A stretch of DNA of 64,000 bases from Mactromeris polynyma (taxonomy: Eukaryota > Mollusca > Bivalvia > Venerida > Mactridae). The stretch lies in NCBI GenBank assembly GCA_032209605.1, contig JASFXZ010000038.1, forward strand, positions 3,844,001 to 3,908,000. The letters run 5' to 3'. Position 1 is the stretch's first letter. Each line of letters begins with the position of its first letter. A model generated the notes under the pieces. It was not told the DNA's origin, did not search any database, and saw nothing but the letters and a program-made list of their open reading frames with translations. Positions 1 through 11,462 of the stretch are shown here, piece by piece. The position numbers and the translations under genes are program-made.

Positions 1-868
1 TTTAATCTTTATTTTCGTCTGATCTATATACATGTACATACATTATTTAATTAACAGCTGTTTTTCAGATGTAATAAAAGCTATGACATACTATTATACA
101 TAAACTATGTGCATTATTTACAGAGATAAAAAGTACGACGCTGTAAAATATTATGACAGGTTTTGGCACATATCCTGAACATATCTGAATTGTTAAAAAG
201 GAAGACTAACTTATCATTTTTAGACAGTGTGTAAAATTATCATCAATGGCAACCGCCCTAGCGTACAAACTTTGTCTTAAATCAGTATATAAATTACATT
301 CTAACAATACATGACTCTCATCCTGAAAATGTTAAGAAGGTAGATAGATGACTATCTCTGCAGAACGCTATTTGATACTCAAATTCTTTTAGCGTCGTAC
401 AGCCATTAAACAAATATGTTTCTACAGTATGTAACATGAAACGATAGTCGATATTGTGTTTCACCCTTTAAATCAAACAGAGCTACATTTGTAGTGTGAA
501 CTGGACTGTACGGAACACGTTTGTCATGATTTTAGAATCACGAAAATCACGTGCACACGCATCGAGAGGGGTTCGTCCTATTTCAAATTCATACAACGTG
601 TGACGTCACGATGTCAGTACAGAGCCATGCGTCTCCAATATATGCGGAATCGGCACCGTATCCTTTCAGTATTCTTATGCACAGGGATACAAATATACTA
701 AATACATTGTTAATATGTTGCACAACGATTCTAAAGCCCCAGTCCCACTGTTACGACTTCGGGCACGATTTCTACATTCGTACCCATTCGCCACTCAAGT
801 CGTGATGGTGGGACTTAGGCTTAAGGTAATATATTCATATTCAGCGCTTTAGTTTATATGATAGTTTA
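1..868. other. No recognisable feature
   Basis: AT-rich sequence. I see no credible exon, RNA gene or repeat match to other parts of the window. The single short open frame (551-805) has no recognisable domain and no splice or promoter context. Confidence 0.5.
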
Positions 869-869
869 T

Positions 870-1010
870 TAAGACCACCATTGGGACTCTTGAACACTGG
901 TCTTAATATTAAGGTGGTCTTAATATTGAGGTTGAATAAAGAGCAACATGTGGTCTTAATTTCGAGGTGATTTTATCATTGAGGTGGTCTTTAAGTGAGG
1001 TTTTACTGTA
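870..1010 (-). repeat. MITE family A, copy 1
   Basis: A short element made of variants of 'aagaccacctcaatatt' and its complement, ending in TTTTACTGTA. Full copies in the window start with TACAGTAAAACCTC and end with the complement, with TA at the edges, so the family looks like a Tc1/mariner- or pogo-type MITE. It has no coding capacity. Other copies lie at 3121-3369, 4691-4836, 12789-12915, 21732-21872, 27359-27412, 30268-30430, 38790-38970 and 42313-42484. Confidence 0.75.
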
Positions 1011-1011
1011 T

Positions 1012-1960
1012 TTTGAAACGAGAATTTAGGTTTTCACAATGATTATATAGAGCTATTATTCGTATATAAAGAATTCTTAGTTCACATCGGGCAACGTCGA
1101 ACTTTCTAAAACCTACCTATGATTCTCATACTGTTTTTCACTGCAAAAACTTACGAATATTTTACTGTCAAAATTTCATTGACAAGCTGACATATTCAGA
1201 AATAGTGCTTACAGACTATTGTTTTATATTCCTATGTGAAAAGGTATGATGAATTTTAATAAAGCTCACTTCCGAAAACAGTTATTATTACAAGGTACGG
1301 GTACCACTGTCATAAGACGTGACTGAAATCACGACACGTAAAGACGTAAGTTCATAGCACGCGGAAATTACATTTGTTTGCAGCATTTGCCTTAAGTACC
1401 ACACACTTGCCCGCCAGTTGGTTTAAAGTCTATAATTGAGCGCCGCTGTACGATTTCCATGTCAGTAGATGCATGGCTATCAAGTGCCTACTTCGACAAA
1501 CTATCCTGATCGATTTCAAAATATTCTGTTTGTATACTTAAATAAGCTTTACTAAAGCAGTACAAGCAGTGCTGTTACGTATTGAATGCGATAAACACGT
1601 GGTTGGGGATTGGTGATTCAATATTAACTTATTGCATTGTTAACACACGTAATGGTAAACTTATACTACAAAAAATGCAACAAAGGACTTCGTCAAACTC
1701 AACCAAGCCTCTATTATGAGGTCGGTCATGGCTTGCTAAATCCCATTGAATATATTATTGTAATCTTAAACTCGTGTGGTTTGAATTTTTTGGTGTAAAA
1801 TTAGCTTAATCGCGACCCAAATTTTTCACATTCCATGCCAAATTTTGAATTGCATAATCAGGCTCCTTCATATAACTATGACAGCTCGATATAAGAAGAC
1901 GATGTTACAATTTCGTTGTGTGTAGCATGTACGGTCTAATAATATCAGCGTCATTTCAAA
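1012..1960. other. No recognisable feature
   Basis: Unannotated AT-rich stretch between MITE A and a SINE. I found no exon, RNA gene or tandem array. Confidence 0.45.
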
Positions 1961-1962
1961 AT

Positions 1963-2184
1963 TGGTTTAAATCTATTTATTTAACATCGATTGTGAAACA
2001 AGTTCTTACAACTTATATGAATCACTCTCGATGACTGCTTCCTGACTACCAACCAGTACCATGAGTACTCGTGCCAATTTAGCGAATGTGAAGTTCTTGA
2101 TCAAACTCCGCTCATCGCGGGGCTCGAACTCACGACTTTCGGATCAGGAGTCAGACGCTCTACCACTAGACCACTGCGCCTCCT
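1963..2184 (-). mobile_element. tRNA-derived SINE, family 1 (copy a)
   Basis: On the minus strand a tRNA-like head starts at 2184 (AGGAGGCGCAGTGGTCTAGT, then TAGAGCG...) with an A-box-like and a B-box-like segment (GTGAGTTCGAGCCCC). A non-tRNA body with a GCACGAGTACT-like stretch follows, then a tail with TTTCACAATCGAT and TAAATAAAT. A second copy at 20955-21165 (+) matches from head to tail, which defines the unit at about 215 bp. RNA polymerase III transcription is expected from the boxes. No protein is encoded. Confidence 0.8.
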
Positions 2185-2185
2185 A

Positions 2186-3118
2186 AAAAGCACTGCCATC
2201 CAAAAGTTTCTTCACACTTGAATATTTTGAATTTCGTTACTTTTTCTTACAGAATTTCAAATAATTTTACTTGAAGGTCATACATGTCTTATTTAAGAAT
2301 TAACAATTTGCACATCTCGGCAGCAGCATCAATCGGCCTGCATCCGAAACCAATATGTGTGTAACTGATTGATCTGACACAGAAAACAAGATAATTTGTT
2401 TCAGTACAAATTTATAAATACTTCTACGAAAATTATTGCTGCGTTAAAAAGCATTTTTGATGTATCGCATGTGAAACAAATATGAAAATACATTAATTGC
2501 AATAGGAAATTGTCGACGTGTGAAGGAAGTTTTGGAGGGTAGTGTTTTTTATTATCAATGCACCGATAATGTATGAGATTAATCTTGTGTCAAAATGGTT
2601 CACGGGGGAGCTCAGCGATGATGAATACGGGTATTGAAAAGTGAAGCGTTTTTCGCTGTAGTATCTATCAACCATAGAAATTACATTATATTTCAACCAT
2701 TATCATGATCCTCAAGTGTTTTCTGTTTCGCCTGGCATATGGCATACTTTTAAATATCCTGTAAGAGTTTATGTACATAATTTGATAATGATATAACACT
2801 TATCCAAGCTTTCACTATTCGTCAATAGAGCAAATAAAAATAATGCAAATATAATAAATGTATTACATTATTGTCACCGTTTACCTAATAATTACAGTTC
2901 ATAAACTTGCGCCGCTGTGCTTTCCAACCTCTTCTGTGAGTGACGTAATTTCCAGAAAACATCACATGTGACGTCACCATGTACTGACAGTAAGCAATGT
3001 TTGCCCCATGTTGCAATACGAAAACGAAGTCACAATGGGAGTTAATATTGTTTCCTGCTTGCAAATAGTGACATCACATTTTGCGTTTTCTTGAAATGGT
3101 GCTGAAATATTTTATTGT
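2186..3118. other. No recognisable feature
   Basis: Low-complexity AT-rich sequence without a supported gene. The short minus-strand frame at 2493-2696 shows no domain. Confidence 0.4.
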
Positions 3119-3120
3119 GC

Positions 3121-3369
3121 GAACACTGGTCAAAATATAAAGAGCAATACAGTGAAAATGGACTTGAAAATTGTGGTCTAACTATTGAGGTGGTCTTACT
3201 ATTGAGATGGTCTTACTATGGAGGTGGTCTTACTATTGAGGTGGTCTTACTATTGAGGTGGTATTATTATTGAGGTTGTTTTATTATTGAGGTGGTCTTA
3301 TTATTGAGGTGGTCTTACTATTGAGGTGGTCTAATTATTGAGGTGGTCTTTAGGTGAGGCTTTACTGTA
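3121..3369 (-). repeat. MITE family A, copy 2, internally expanded
   Basis: Carries the family terminus TTTTACTGTA at its right end, but its interior is a tandem run of about ten units of 'ggtggtcttactattga' (17-18 bp) with point variants. The array grew inside the element, probably by slippage or unequal exchange. Confidence 0.75.
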
Positions 3370-3779
3370 ATATGATTACTTTCATATTCCCTGTGTCGAA
3401 TCAAAATTTTCTCTTAAAGCCTTTAAATATTTGTCATTTGGTGGAATGTACATCAGACAACTGGAGGGATGATAGTCACATCAATCTATCAGCTTACAGA
3501 TTTAGGAGCAGATAGTCTTATCTCGTTTCAACTCCTCAGAATGGACATAGTTAACTACTTCGTGAATATTCTCCATTTTTCTCTCACGGATTTCCAACTA
3601 TAAAGGGATGGTATGTCTTCCATTTTTATATATCGATCCTGCGACTCGTTATAATGCGCTTGTTTGTTTTTTTATTGCAAAGGGCCATATATAAAATAAG
3701 ATACAAATAGTTTTGATTGCCTTTAGGGGTAAAAAATATGTTTGTATCAGGTTTCCCGACCTATCCAATTTTTGGGCCC

Positions 3780-4150
3780 CGACCTTGGAACATTTTTTCG
3801 CAAGTTGACATTTTGGTGGGGGGTAACATTTCTTCTTTTTGGTAAAATTTCTTCTTTTTGATAAAAAATCTTCTTTTTGGTAAAATTTCTTTGTGTGATT
3901 TTTTCTTGAGGTTCATATTTCTGCCCAGTTATTAGAAGTCTTACGAGTACTCCAGTTATAGAGCATTATATTCACCTTGATTAAACATTATCCATGTTAA
4001 AAGGGAAAGGGGATTTGTCTTTCAACATATATTCCTTTAAATCTATGTTTCATTTGCTTCGTTCAAGAAATCAAAAAATCTCCCTAAAACAATATTCCGG
4101 CCTACTTATCCTATTTTTTGGGGCATGAAACCTAAAACAAACAAATCATG
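3780..4150 (+). repeat. Dispersed repeat B, copy 1
   Basis: About 350 bp that matches 15765-16090 in the same orientation. Shared blocks include 'ttcatatttct' followed by 'ccagttattaga', 'attatattcaccttgatt' and 'ggggcatgaaac'. The left part holds several 'tttcttctttttggtaaaa' units. In both places a MITE C copy lies close by. The class of repeat is unknown. Confidence 0.7.
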
Positions 4151-4192
4151 TATGTCACATTCAGAAAATAAAATTATTGTTATACAAAGTTC

Positions 4193-4497
4193 TCACATCT
4201 ACAATATTTACCTCCCTTGTCCTTAACTGTCGGCCATTTTGATAAGCAAAATTGATAAGCCCTTATAGGAGTAATTTCCAAACTTTATGATAATTGAGAA
4301 AATACCAAGATAATTTGCATGTGACAACCACCGTTTCTTCAACTTACTGATCTAAATGCCCTCATGAGCATGATGAATTTATATATCAGATTAGTTTATC
4401 ATCGTTTTACATTATATTCCCCATAAACTTTAAGGAAATTTGCCTATCAAAATGGCCGACAATTCAGAACAATGGAGGTAAATATTGTAGATGTGGA
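4193..4497. mobile_element. MITE family C, copy 1
   Basis: About 305 bp with long imperfect terminal inverted repeats: TCACATCTACAATATTTACC at the left and the complement at the right, with subterminal 'gtcggccattttgat' mirrored by 'atcaaaatggccgac'. A second full copy is at 15240-15541 and a partial one at 6950-7105. No ORF, so non-autonomous. Confidence 0.8.
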
Positions 4498-4690
4498 AAC
4501 CATCTATTCTTACATAACCGTCTTGTGAGTCTACCACTGAATGGATATCGACTTTCAGGAAAACAACCCTAGGATAGTACTCTCTTCTCATGGTACTGCT
4601 CTGACGTACCAAAATTGTGTTGCTTTATTTATAATGTTCAGCTATTCTGATCAATTTGTTTCTTTAAGGTACCCCGACTTAAAATACATG

Positions 4691-4836
4691 TACAGTAAAA
4701 CTCACTTAAAGACCACCTCGAAATTAAGAACACAATTGGCAAGTCCATTTTCACTGATTTGCTCTTTATTCAACATCAATATTAAGACCAGTTTTCAAGG
4801 GGACCAAGGGTGGTCTTATATTGAGGTTGTACTGTA
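4691..4836 (+). repeat. MITE family A, copy 3 (complete)
   Basis: The clearest full-length copy: TACAGTAAAACTCACTTAAA at the left, TTGAGGTTGTACTGTA at the right, about 146 bp. The 199-codon open frame that crosses it is a by-product of the repeat. Confidence 0.8.
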
Positions 4837-5139
4837 TTTGGGGGTCGGTATATGGTTCGTTTTTTATTTAAATGAAAACGGATGTAAACAGCATGTTTTG
4901 GGAAATATCTACCAATCGACCCATTGGGCCCGTTTTATCAACGTTCTTACGCACGAAATTTTCGTAAGATTTTCTTACGACGTTCTTACGATCTCAAGAG
5001 TTGTATCAAAATTTTCGTACGCATGCAGTCGCTACGAATTCGTAAGTTTTAACGAAAATGCTACGAATGGTTATAGGTATTTCGTAACGTTCGTAACAAA
5101 AATGATATTAATATTTCACATTTATCAACAACAGTTATG

Positions 5140-5815
5140 AACTTTTCTATCAATTCATGTACTTCATATTACATGAAATTGTCTGGCATTTCTGAAAAAA
5201 GTAAATAAATACATTAATAAGTATTTATTGCAATCTTCTAAGTACAAGATGATTACATACATACTAGCTGACACAGTAGTCAATCAAAGTTATTATCAGT
5301 CACAAAGTAAAACTTCTGAGAACAAAAAGTAATTTGAAGATGGAATAAGAAGTGTGTATGTTGAATTGTACATGGAATTTAAATGTATGGTTGACATTAA
5401 TAGTACAGAATCAACTATGTCATACAACCTTTTAAAATTGAATAGTGTTATTTGATTACTGCTAAGCCTAATTTCTAAGACATGAACTGGATGTATTTAT
5501 ATTAAGACAGGTAAATTATTATCAGTTGGCAATTTAATGATTTGTTTGATTGTTCCTATTTATTTTATGAACTCTTATTAATCATTAGAATAACAGTGGT
5601 TGTGACTTTAAGCAGCACTTCACATTTTCTTTAAAAATAGTCTGCATCATTAACATCACCAGCTTTGTGACATCCTCAATGACAGTTGAATGCAATATGA
5701 AGTATTAAATCCTCGATAAATTAAATCTTCCACTTAAAACTCAAGCAAATAATAAATTAGTTAATCAAGTTTTTATTCTTCTGAGCTCGAATACCACTCA
5801 ATGTACTAGTTCTTA
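5140..5815. other. Interior of the 2-kb TIR element, no gene
   Basis: AT-rich filler without ORFs of note or recognisable homology to other parts of the window. Confidence 0.5.
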
Positions 5816-5821
5816 AACTGT

Positions 5822-6035
5822 GTAGTCGAGTGTGACGAAACGGTAGAGCACCTTACGAGAGTTGGGGAGGTGTCGAGCCCCACACTGGGTGCACATCCAT
5901 CTGCATTTATATGATGGTAGTAGCAGTATAGTGGGAGGAGAGCAGAGGTCAGCCAACTGGTTAGTACAGTTGGTAGAGCGCCCTGTTCGTGTAGAGGGGG
6001 GTATGGCTTCGAGCACCACATCAAGCGCCACACCA
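5822..6035 (+). repeat. Two degenerate tRNA-like units in tandem
   Basis: Two head-to-tail tRNA-like segments. The first has 'gtagagcaccttacgag' and 'ggtgtcgagccccacactgg'; the second 'agttggtagagcgccctgtt' and 'ggcttcgagcacc'. The spacing and the 'tgatggtagtagcagtatag' linker resemble the better-preserved pair at 48740-48995. Likely decayed copies of a tRNA-derived repeat carried inside the 2-kb element. Confidence 0.6.
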
Positions 6036-6949
6036 CTACAGTACTTTCATATTTCAGTTCGAACCTCTTATGACCAGTCACTGTTGGGTAAACATTCGCA
6101 TCTTAGTCATCAGACCTTCAATAGCAAACCTGATCACCCATGATGTTATAAGAAATATAAGGCAGGCATATCTGCCCTCATATCTTATTGAATACTTTTC
6201 AGTGTTCTGATACGTTTACCTAGTACTTTTATGCAGCTAGTTCATTTTAACCATTTGTTATCAATATATAAAATCATGATTTAACTTATAAAGTGAGATA
6301 AGGTTAACTAAAGTCGACTTATATTACAAATTTAATACATTTTATTTCAATGCAAACGTTTCAAGTTACTTGTGAATATTATTGCATGTTACGTGTTATA
6401 AGCTTTGATTTCATATTATCTGTCGTATAAATAATTGTTGCTACAATGGCATAAATGTCGTTAATTCATAATTTTGGGCTCCTTTTATGCAAGGAAGTTT
6501 TCCAGTTTTCCATGCAAAATACATGCTGTGTTAAATGTTGGTTGATATTCGAATATATTTATCGATCTAACCTCGAATTTACCATAAAATCACGAATAAT
6601 GATTACATTACAATCAGTTTCTGCATTCGTTAAAGGTAAAAATTATTGAAGGTATTTAAAAAAAATGCTTGGCCCGTAATGTCGATAAATATGGTCCGAA
6701 CTGTGTCTGATCCGTAATACCCGTGGTCCGAAGTGTCCTGATTCCCGCGAGATCGTCTCTTTTGACCTCCCCGTGAAGAGCATGTACTGATTTACTGTGC
6801 GCACGAACATTCTTATTCGTAAGATCACTGTCATACTTACGACCGCGTTGATGAAACGGTCGTAAGTATTTTCGTAGGACAATTCTTACGAACATTTCGT
6901 ATCTTACGAACGCTCGTTCGTACGAATATTGATAAAACGGGCCCAAATA

Positions 6950-7105
6950 AAGGTAAATTTTCATAAACGTTTATAAGGGATATAATGTAAATGATGATAA
7001 AATAATCAGATATAAAAACGTAACTTATTCATTATGCTCATGTGGGCAGTTGACTCAGAAAAAAGCGGCTGTCACATGCAAATTCTCTTTGTATTTTCTC
7101 AGTAT
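6950..7105 (-). repeat. MITE family C, partial copy
   Basis: Matches the interior of the copies at 4193-4497 and 15240-15541 ('cattatgctcatgtgggca', 'gtcacatgcaaatt'). It begins right at the end of the 2-kb TIR element, as if that element had inserted into or truncated it. Confidence 0.65.
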
Positions 7106-7315
7106 GTGGACTGCTTTATATCTTATTTTTGCAAATCGGTACAAGTACATTTATAGTTCACTCCGCCTCTTCCTGTGTCTTACATCCAATGAGCATCCAA
7201 AACATTTCAAATTGTTGGCCAACTTATCCATTTATTATGGCATTCGCACAATATCTATTAAGTGATTTCATTAAGTAAATATCGTAAGTGATCAATATGG
7301 AGTTAACGATAAGCC

Positions 7316-7418
7316 GGTTATAACTCACATATTAGAATTATAAACCAATTAAGTGCTGCGGTCGGTAACGCTCCCTTGCACTTAATTAGCTTATAATTCC
7401 AATATTTGAGCTATAACC
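7316..7418. repeat. Foldback (palindromic) element
   Basis: About 41 bp from GGTTATAACTCACATATTAG onward is the inverted complement of the right arm ending GAGCTATAACC. A loop of about 20 bp (centre TGCGGTCGGTAACGC) separates the arms. It would form a long hairpin. Probably a small foldback MITE. Confidence 0.75.
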
Positions 7419-7419
7419 T

Positions 7420-7957
7420 ATACTTATTTTCATTTCAATACATGTATGTACATGTCAAATATTTAAGTTCGCTAATTGGACGATTTCTGCTACAACGATT
7501 ATTTCTGTTGCTTTGTATAATACAATGAAACCTGAGCCATCAGAACCAAACCTAATAGTAAATCAATAAATCCTAGTGCTTTATGTATAGCAAACATATA
7601 ATGTCAAGTTTGAGTAAATAGGTTTATGTTCGGCTTATATTAAAATTTGGTTTGGTGCGGACTGGCCCGATAAGTCAAATGTTCGACCGAGCCAGGCCAT
7701 AGATTACAATATGCTTGGTAAGATCAAGGACATATATCACGTTATTGTTCAGTGCACTGACCTTCTGCTCAACAACATACCATGAACCTGCGACAGACAT
7801 GGTGTTAATTGACCAGAAGTCTGACGGTGTGCCCTTCGAGATTTAAAGTTAAGATACAATATTCAATATGTACACTCTCACAAGATTGTCTATCCGACTT
7901 AGTCCATGTGAACTTCCTTGAACATATATACGATACAGCCGGTTGAAATGGAGGAGG
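7420..7957. other. No recognisable feature
   Basis: AT-rich spacer. No gene or repeat match was recognised. Confidence 0.4.
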
Positions 7958-7958
7958 T

Positions 7959-8230
7959 GGCGGATCCGTGGTCCAGTGGTAACGCGCAGGACTGGTAATC
8001 CCAGGATCGCAGGTTCGCTCCCCCGCTCCACCACTGACCGTACTAACAGTCATTCGGACGAGACTTTGATACGATGCTTTACATCGTGCACGTAAAAGAA
8101 CCATAGGTGCTTCTGGAACTGGGACATCTTCTGTATCATTCACTATCCTCCAATCTAAAATGACTAACATTCTTCCGGAGGCGTCGCCCATATGGGAAAT
8201 CGGTGGCGACGATAAATAAACGAAACTACA
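7959..8230 (+). mobile_element. tRNA-derived SINE, family 2 (copy a)
   Basis: Begins with a tRNA-like head (GGCGGATCCGTGGTCCAGTG, then GTAACGCGC) and a B-box-like 'gcaggttcgctccc'. The body contains 'cattcggacgagactttga', 'gcacgtaaaagaacca', 'ctatcctcc' and 'ggaggcgtcgcccatatggg', and the tail is GGTGGCGACGATAAATAAAC. Near-identical copies are at 24402-24690 and 41111-41384, all in plus orientation. The 165-codon minus-strand frame over it is an artefact. Confidence 0.85.
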
Positions 8231-8231
8231 A

Positions 8232-8935
8232 TAAATAGAAATGAAGGTCGCTGTTTGGTCGGACTCAAGTGAACATACGTGTGGTCTTACGCCAAATATC
8301 ACAGTAATTAGGCCAACATTAAGATAATGCTTGTTTCTCCTCCCACTACCTATCCAGAAAAATTGCTCATGACCAAAATGTACTAATAGTTAATACAAAA
8401 CACGAAAGCATTTATCTTGTTTTAGGAGTTGTGGCTGTAATCCTGAAAGATTCCTAATATCCTATCATTATCAATTCAAAACCAGATTGCAATTGTACAA
8501 CATAGTAATGATATTATTTAGGAAATGCAGACAGATTTAAATCGCACGTTATATCATATATATGTTTATTGGAATCGTAAAAATACGAAAGAAAACATAA
8601 TTATATTCATGAACAATGTTTTCGCTACCAAACTACCCGATCTCTGATGGCATCGGTCGCGGACGGCGACGCAGATTATTTTAACATTGGCCTATCACAG
8701 TTGAAGATGATTCAGGGATATATGGTTACATGAATATTTTATACCAGATATGTCATTGTACCTGCCCCATTCATTTCACATGTATATAACCGATGTTTGA
8801 CACGTTTATTACAGAATTATTCAACGATATATGCGTTAATACTTTACCATTCGGAACCACTTGTATAAACCAAACGAAATGTACTGGATTTTCAACAATT
8901 TGACTTGATTTTTGCGATTATTTTGGCGCAGGCGT
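8232..8935. other. No recognisable feature
   Basis: No supported ORF, RNA or repeat. Confidence 0.4.
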
Positions 8936-8936
8936 A

Positions 8937-9217
8937 CTAACATATATGGTTTTGCTATTTGCATATCAGTGTTGTGTTAACCAATCAAATTCTACGTTAA
9001 CCACCAAGGTAATTTCTCTTCAACCGAACAGCGGTTGTAACCTTGACGCGGATTGGTTAACCTTTAGATAAGGGATACGTTACCTTATCGAAATCCATTG
9101 AGTTTCGGTGAATATACAGAAATCCATTTTGGATCTAGAGTGACCAGCAATCGTAACATCTCGGCATTTTTATATTGCACAACAAATCTTAACCTTCAAA
9201 TTGCGCCGACCATTTTT
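8937..9217 (-). repeat. Dispersed repeat D, copy 1
   Basis: About 280-300 bp that is the inverted counterpart of 16893-17195. Diagnostic blocks are 'ttgacgcggattggttaacc', 'tctcttcaaccgaaca' and 'ttcaaattgcgccgacc'. Two shorter partial copies lie at 33388-33546 and 40122-40278. No coding content. The family type is unknown. Confidence 0.75.
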
Positions 9218-9269
9218 TTTCAAGATATTTCTTGTTTCATACTAAAGAAGCATCCAAACGTTATATAAA

Positions 9270-9527
9270 TTGAACGCCATTAAAAACGCAACCAAAATTT
9301 AGCATATAGACAAAGTGACATCACTAAGACAAACATTTTATTCTTTATTTCTCAAACGTAATTTCATAAAATTAATCTATAATGAAATAAAAGATAATTG
9401 GTGTAGAGTTTAATAAAGTTTTGAACAAGAATGAACACATAGGTAACTGTAACACGCATTTGACAGTCGGTACTACAAAATGACGCCTAGTTCAAATACG
9501 GCGTTGTTGCGTTTTTAATGGCGTCAA
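9270..9527. mobile_element. MITE with ACGCCATTAAAAACGCAAC termini
   Basis: About 258 bp whose left end reads (T)TGAACGCCATTAAAAACGC and whose right end is the complement, giving 19 bp of perfect inverted repeat. The interior is AT-rich and non-coding. The target duplication is unclear. Confidence 0.75.
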
Positions 9528-9528
9528 G

Positions 9529-10139
9529 CAGATGGAGCAGGACGTTTTAATGCGTTCATTGGACGATGTCACGGTCCTTGATTATAATCCGTAGCCAAAA
9601 TACTAACACTTATTGTATACCAACAAATGTCGAAATAGCGAGTTTGGATTATATATTCCGTCTTTATTTATAAAACCCAGTTCGATAGGGCTTTCATTAT
9701 CGATTTATCCATTATAAAAGGTATTGGGTGGGCAGGTTGTTTATATCATATTTTCAATTATGAACGAATGAATAGGTTGTATACAACACCCCTATAATCG
9801 ATATTTAGGTAAACTCGATAATGAAAGAAATTGCGAATTAGAGTTATACTTACAAGTTTACAAGTTTATTACATTTTCTCAGTTCATGTAAAACATGACA
9901 ACATGAGTACATAATATACAAAATACAAATACAATAAGAACTTGTAAACAAACTGAATGGCGTAGAGACAGTGGAAACATGTTTGCGTATTGTACACAAT
10001 TACGATATTCTCAACTATTTGTATCAACCTTTATGTGTTTAACTATGCTCTAAAAATTGCCCAAAATAGCAGCAATCATTGAGCAAATGAGATGCCTCTT
10101 CATGTGTTGTTTTACAAGGGAGTACTTGAAAATAATACA
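9529..10139. other. No recognisable feature
   Basis: AT-rich. At 9855-9945 a 'tttacaagtttattacatttt' stretch followed by A/C-rich sequence could be the reverse complement of a retroelement 3' end, but this is too weak to call. Confidence 0.35.
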
Positions 10140-10140
10140 T

Positions 10141-10292
10141 AGGCCCATATTCAGAAACGCTACTCCACTCACACACACTGAGATAATCCGTCTTAAACCG
10201 TTAGGGTGGCACGAGTACACTCGAACGAGTGAGGATGTTTCGGGTGAATGATTCGGCCACTCAAATGTCGTTTCTGAATACCGGTTTAGTCT
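10141..10292. mobile_element. Short MITE with TATTCAGAAACG termini
   Basis: Left end GGCCCATATTCAGAAACGCT, right end complementary to ACCGGTATTCAGAAACGACA, about 150 bp. The first bases of the arms have diverged. Non-coding. Confidence 0.6.
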
Positions 10293-10426
10293 ACTCGTGT
10301 TAAGTTAAGCACATTTATAGTATTTCTGTGATTTTTAAAGAATTAAACAACAGATATGCTCGTCTTGATCAATGTATTGGCTGCAAATATAAATGTTGTC
10401 ATTATTTCGACAATGTCCGGTTATAG

Positions 10427-10857
10427 ACCCGCCTGGGAATATTAGGGTTTTTTTTAAAATTCACTTGTCAAACATGCCTTTCGCCATTAAATCAATTGAT
10501 CTGAGTCACTTAGACGCGTGCATTTATAATAAAAAATATTTACTTCCCATAATGCACCATGACGCTCACTTTAAACGATTTTTTTTACATTTAAAATCGT
10601 TTCCTCCAAAAATAACCAAGCCCAATTTTCTATAATGCTTGCCCCCAAAGAAACCCTTTTCCAGGGAAAACACCCCCTTGTGTAGGATTATAGATCGAAT
10701 TTCAAAACATCGTCGCTATATATAGTCCCACCTTGTAATATTATTTTAGTATGTATACTGACGGAATGAAGATGATTGAAAATGGTCAAAAAGTAATATT
10801 CCCAGGTTTCTTTGGGGGCAAGCATATAAGAAAATAGGGCTTGGTTATTTGGGGGGG
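10427..10857. repeat. Inverted repeat pair around about 150 bp
   Basis: The segment 10612-10665 (AATAACCAAGCCC, GCTTGCCCCCAAAGAAACC) reappears inverted at 10803-10852. A second pair, GCCTGGGAATATTAGGGTTT at 10431 and its complement near 10795, suggests a rearranged or nested TIR element. A poly-G run lies at 10851-10863. Confidence 0.6.
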
Positions 10858-10865
10858 GGGGGGGT

Positions 10866-11440
10866 TAAAATGTGCGTTTTATCCAAAAGCATCAATGCGC
10901 AAATATTTTTAAGAGTCTTGGTGATCCAGATTTCTGAAAAAAACAAGCAAAACAAGTTTTTTTCATTTTTAATGGTGGGAAAATAATTATCTTCCCAAGT
11001 GAGACTATAATCCGACATTGCCATTATTTCTCGTGTTATAGTATAAATATTTAACGATGTATACAAACACATTCTACATGATACAGATGGCCTTTTATTC
11101 TTTGTCGCTTTATTAATGTTAATGCAAGCATTGGTTCCAAAATGGTGTTCAAATTGTGTTCGGTGCATATATACGTGCACAATTGTAACGATTCAATGCA
11201 TCATTTTCATTTCTGCACTCATTTAAGTGGGTATACCTGCTGTTTCCGAAAGTGAAAACAAGTTCATTAAAATAGTAATGAAGATTTCATGAAAAAAAAC
11301 TGAATTAGGCTTGATACATTTGATTAGAAATAATATTATGTGATCATGTGTTCATGTGACAGTGGTATGATACATTATAGTTTACAGTTGTATCTGAAAT
11401 TATATTGACTATTTCGCGTGTTGTTATGTTTATTTGTTGT
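10866..11440. other. No recognisable feature
   Basis: The 111-codon minus-strand frame at 10845-11180 runs through the poly-G tract, with no domain or splice support. Nothing else is seen. Confidence 0.4.
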
Positions 11441-11462
11441 TCTACTTACAATGCGAATGACT

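Larger units (their letters stand above)
4927..6946. mobile_element. About 2-kb TIR element with palindromic subterminal repeats
   Basis: Ends are exact inverted repeats, TTGGGCCCGTTTTATCAA at the left and its complement at the right. Inside each end lie about 120-150 bp packed with alternating TTACGA and TCGTAA motifs, as expected of transposase-binding subterminal repeats. No transposase ORF is visible, so it is non-autonomous. A partial MITE C copy abuts the right end. I could not find a clear target-site duplication, so the superfamily is undetermined. Confidence 0.75.

Noticed and set aside
4541..5140. 199-codon plus-strand ORF
   Set aside because: Runs across the end of MITE C, a whole MITE A copy and the terminal repeats of the 2-kb element.
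7805..8302. 165-codon minus-strand ORF
   Set aside because: Lies antisense over SINE family 2. The other SINE copies do not keep the frame open.
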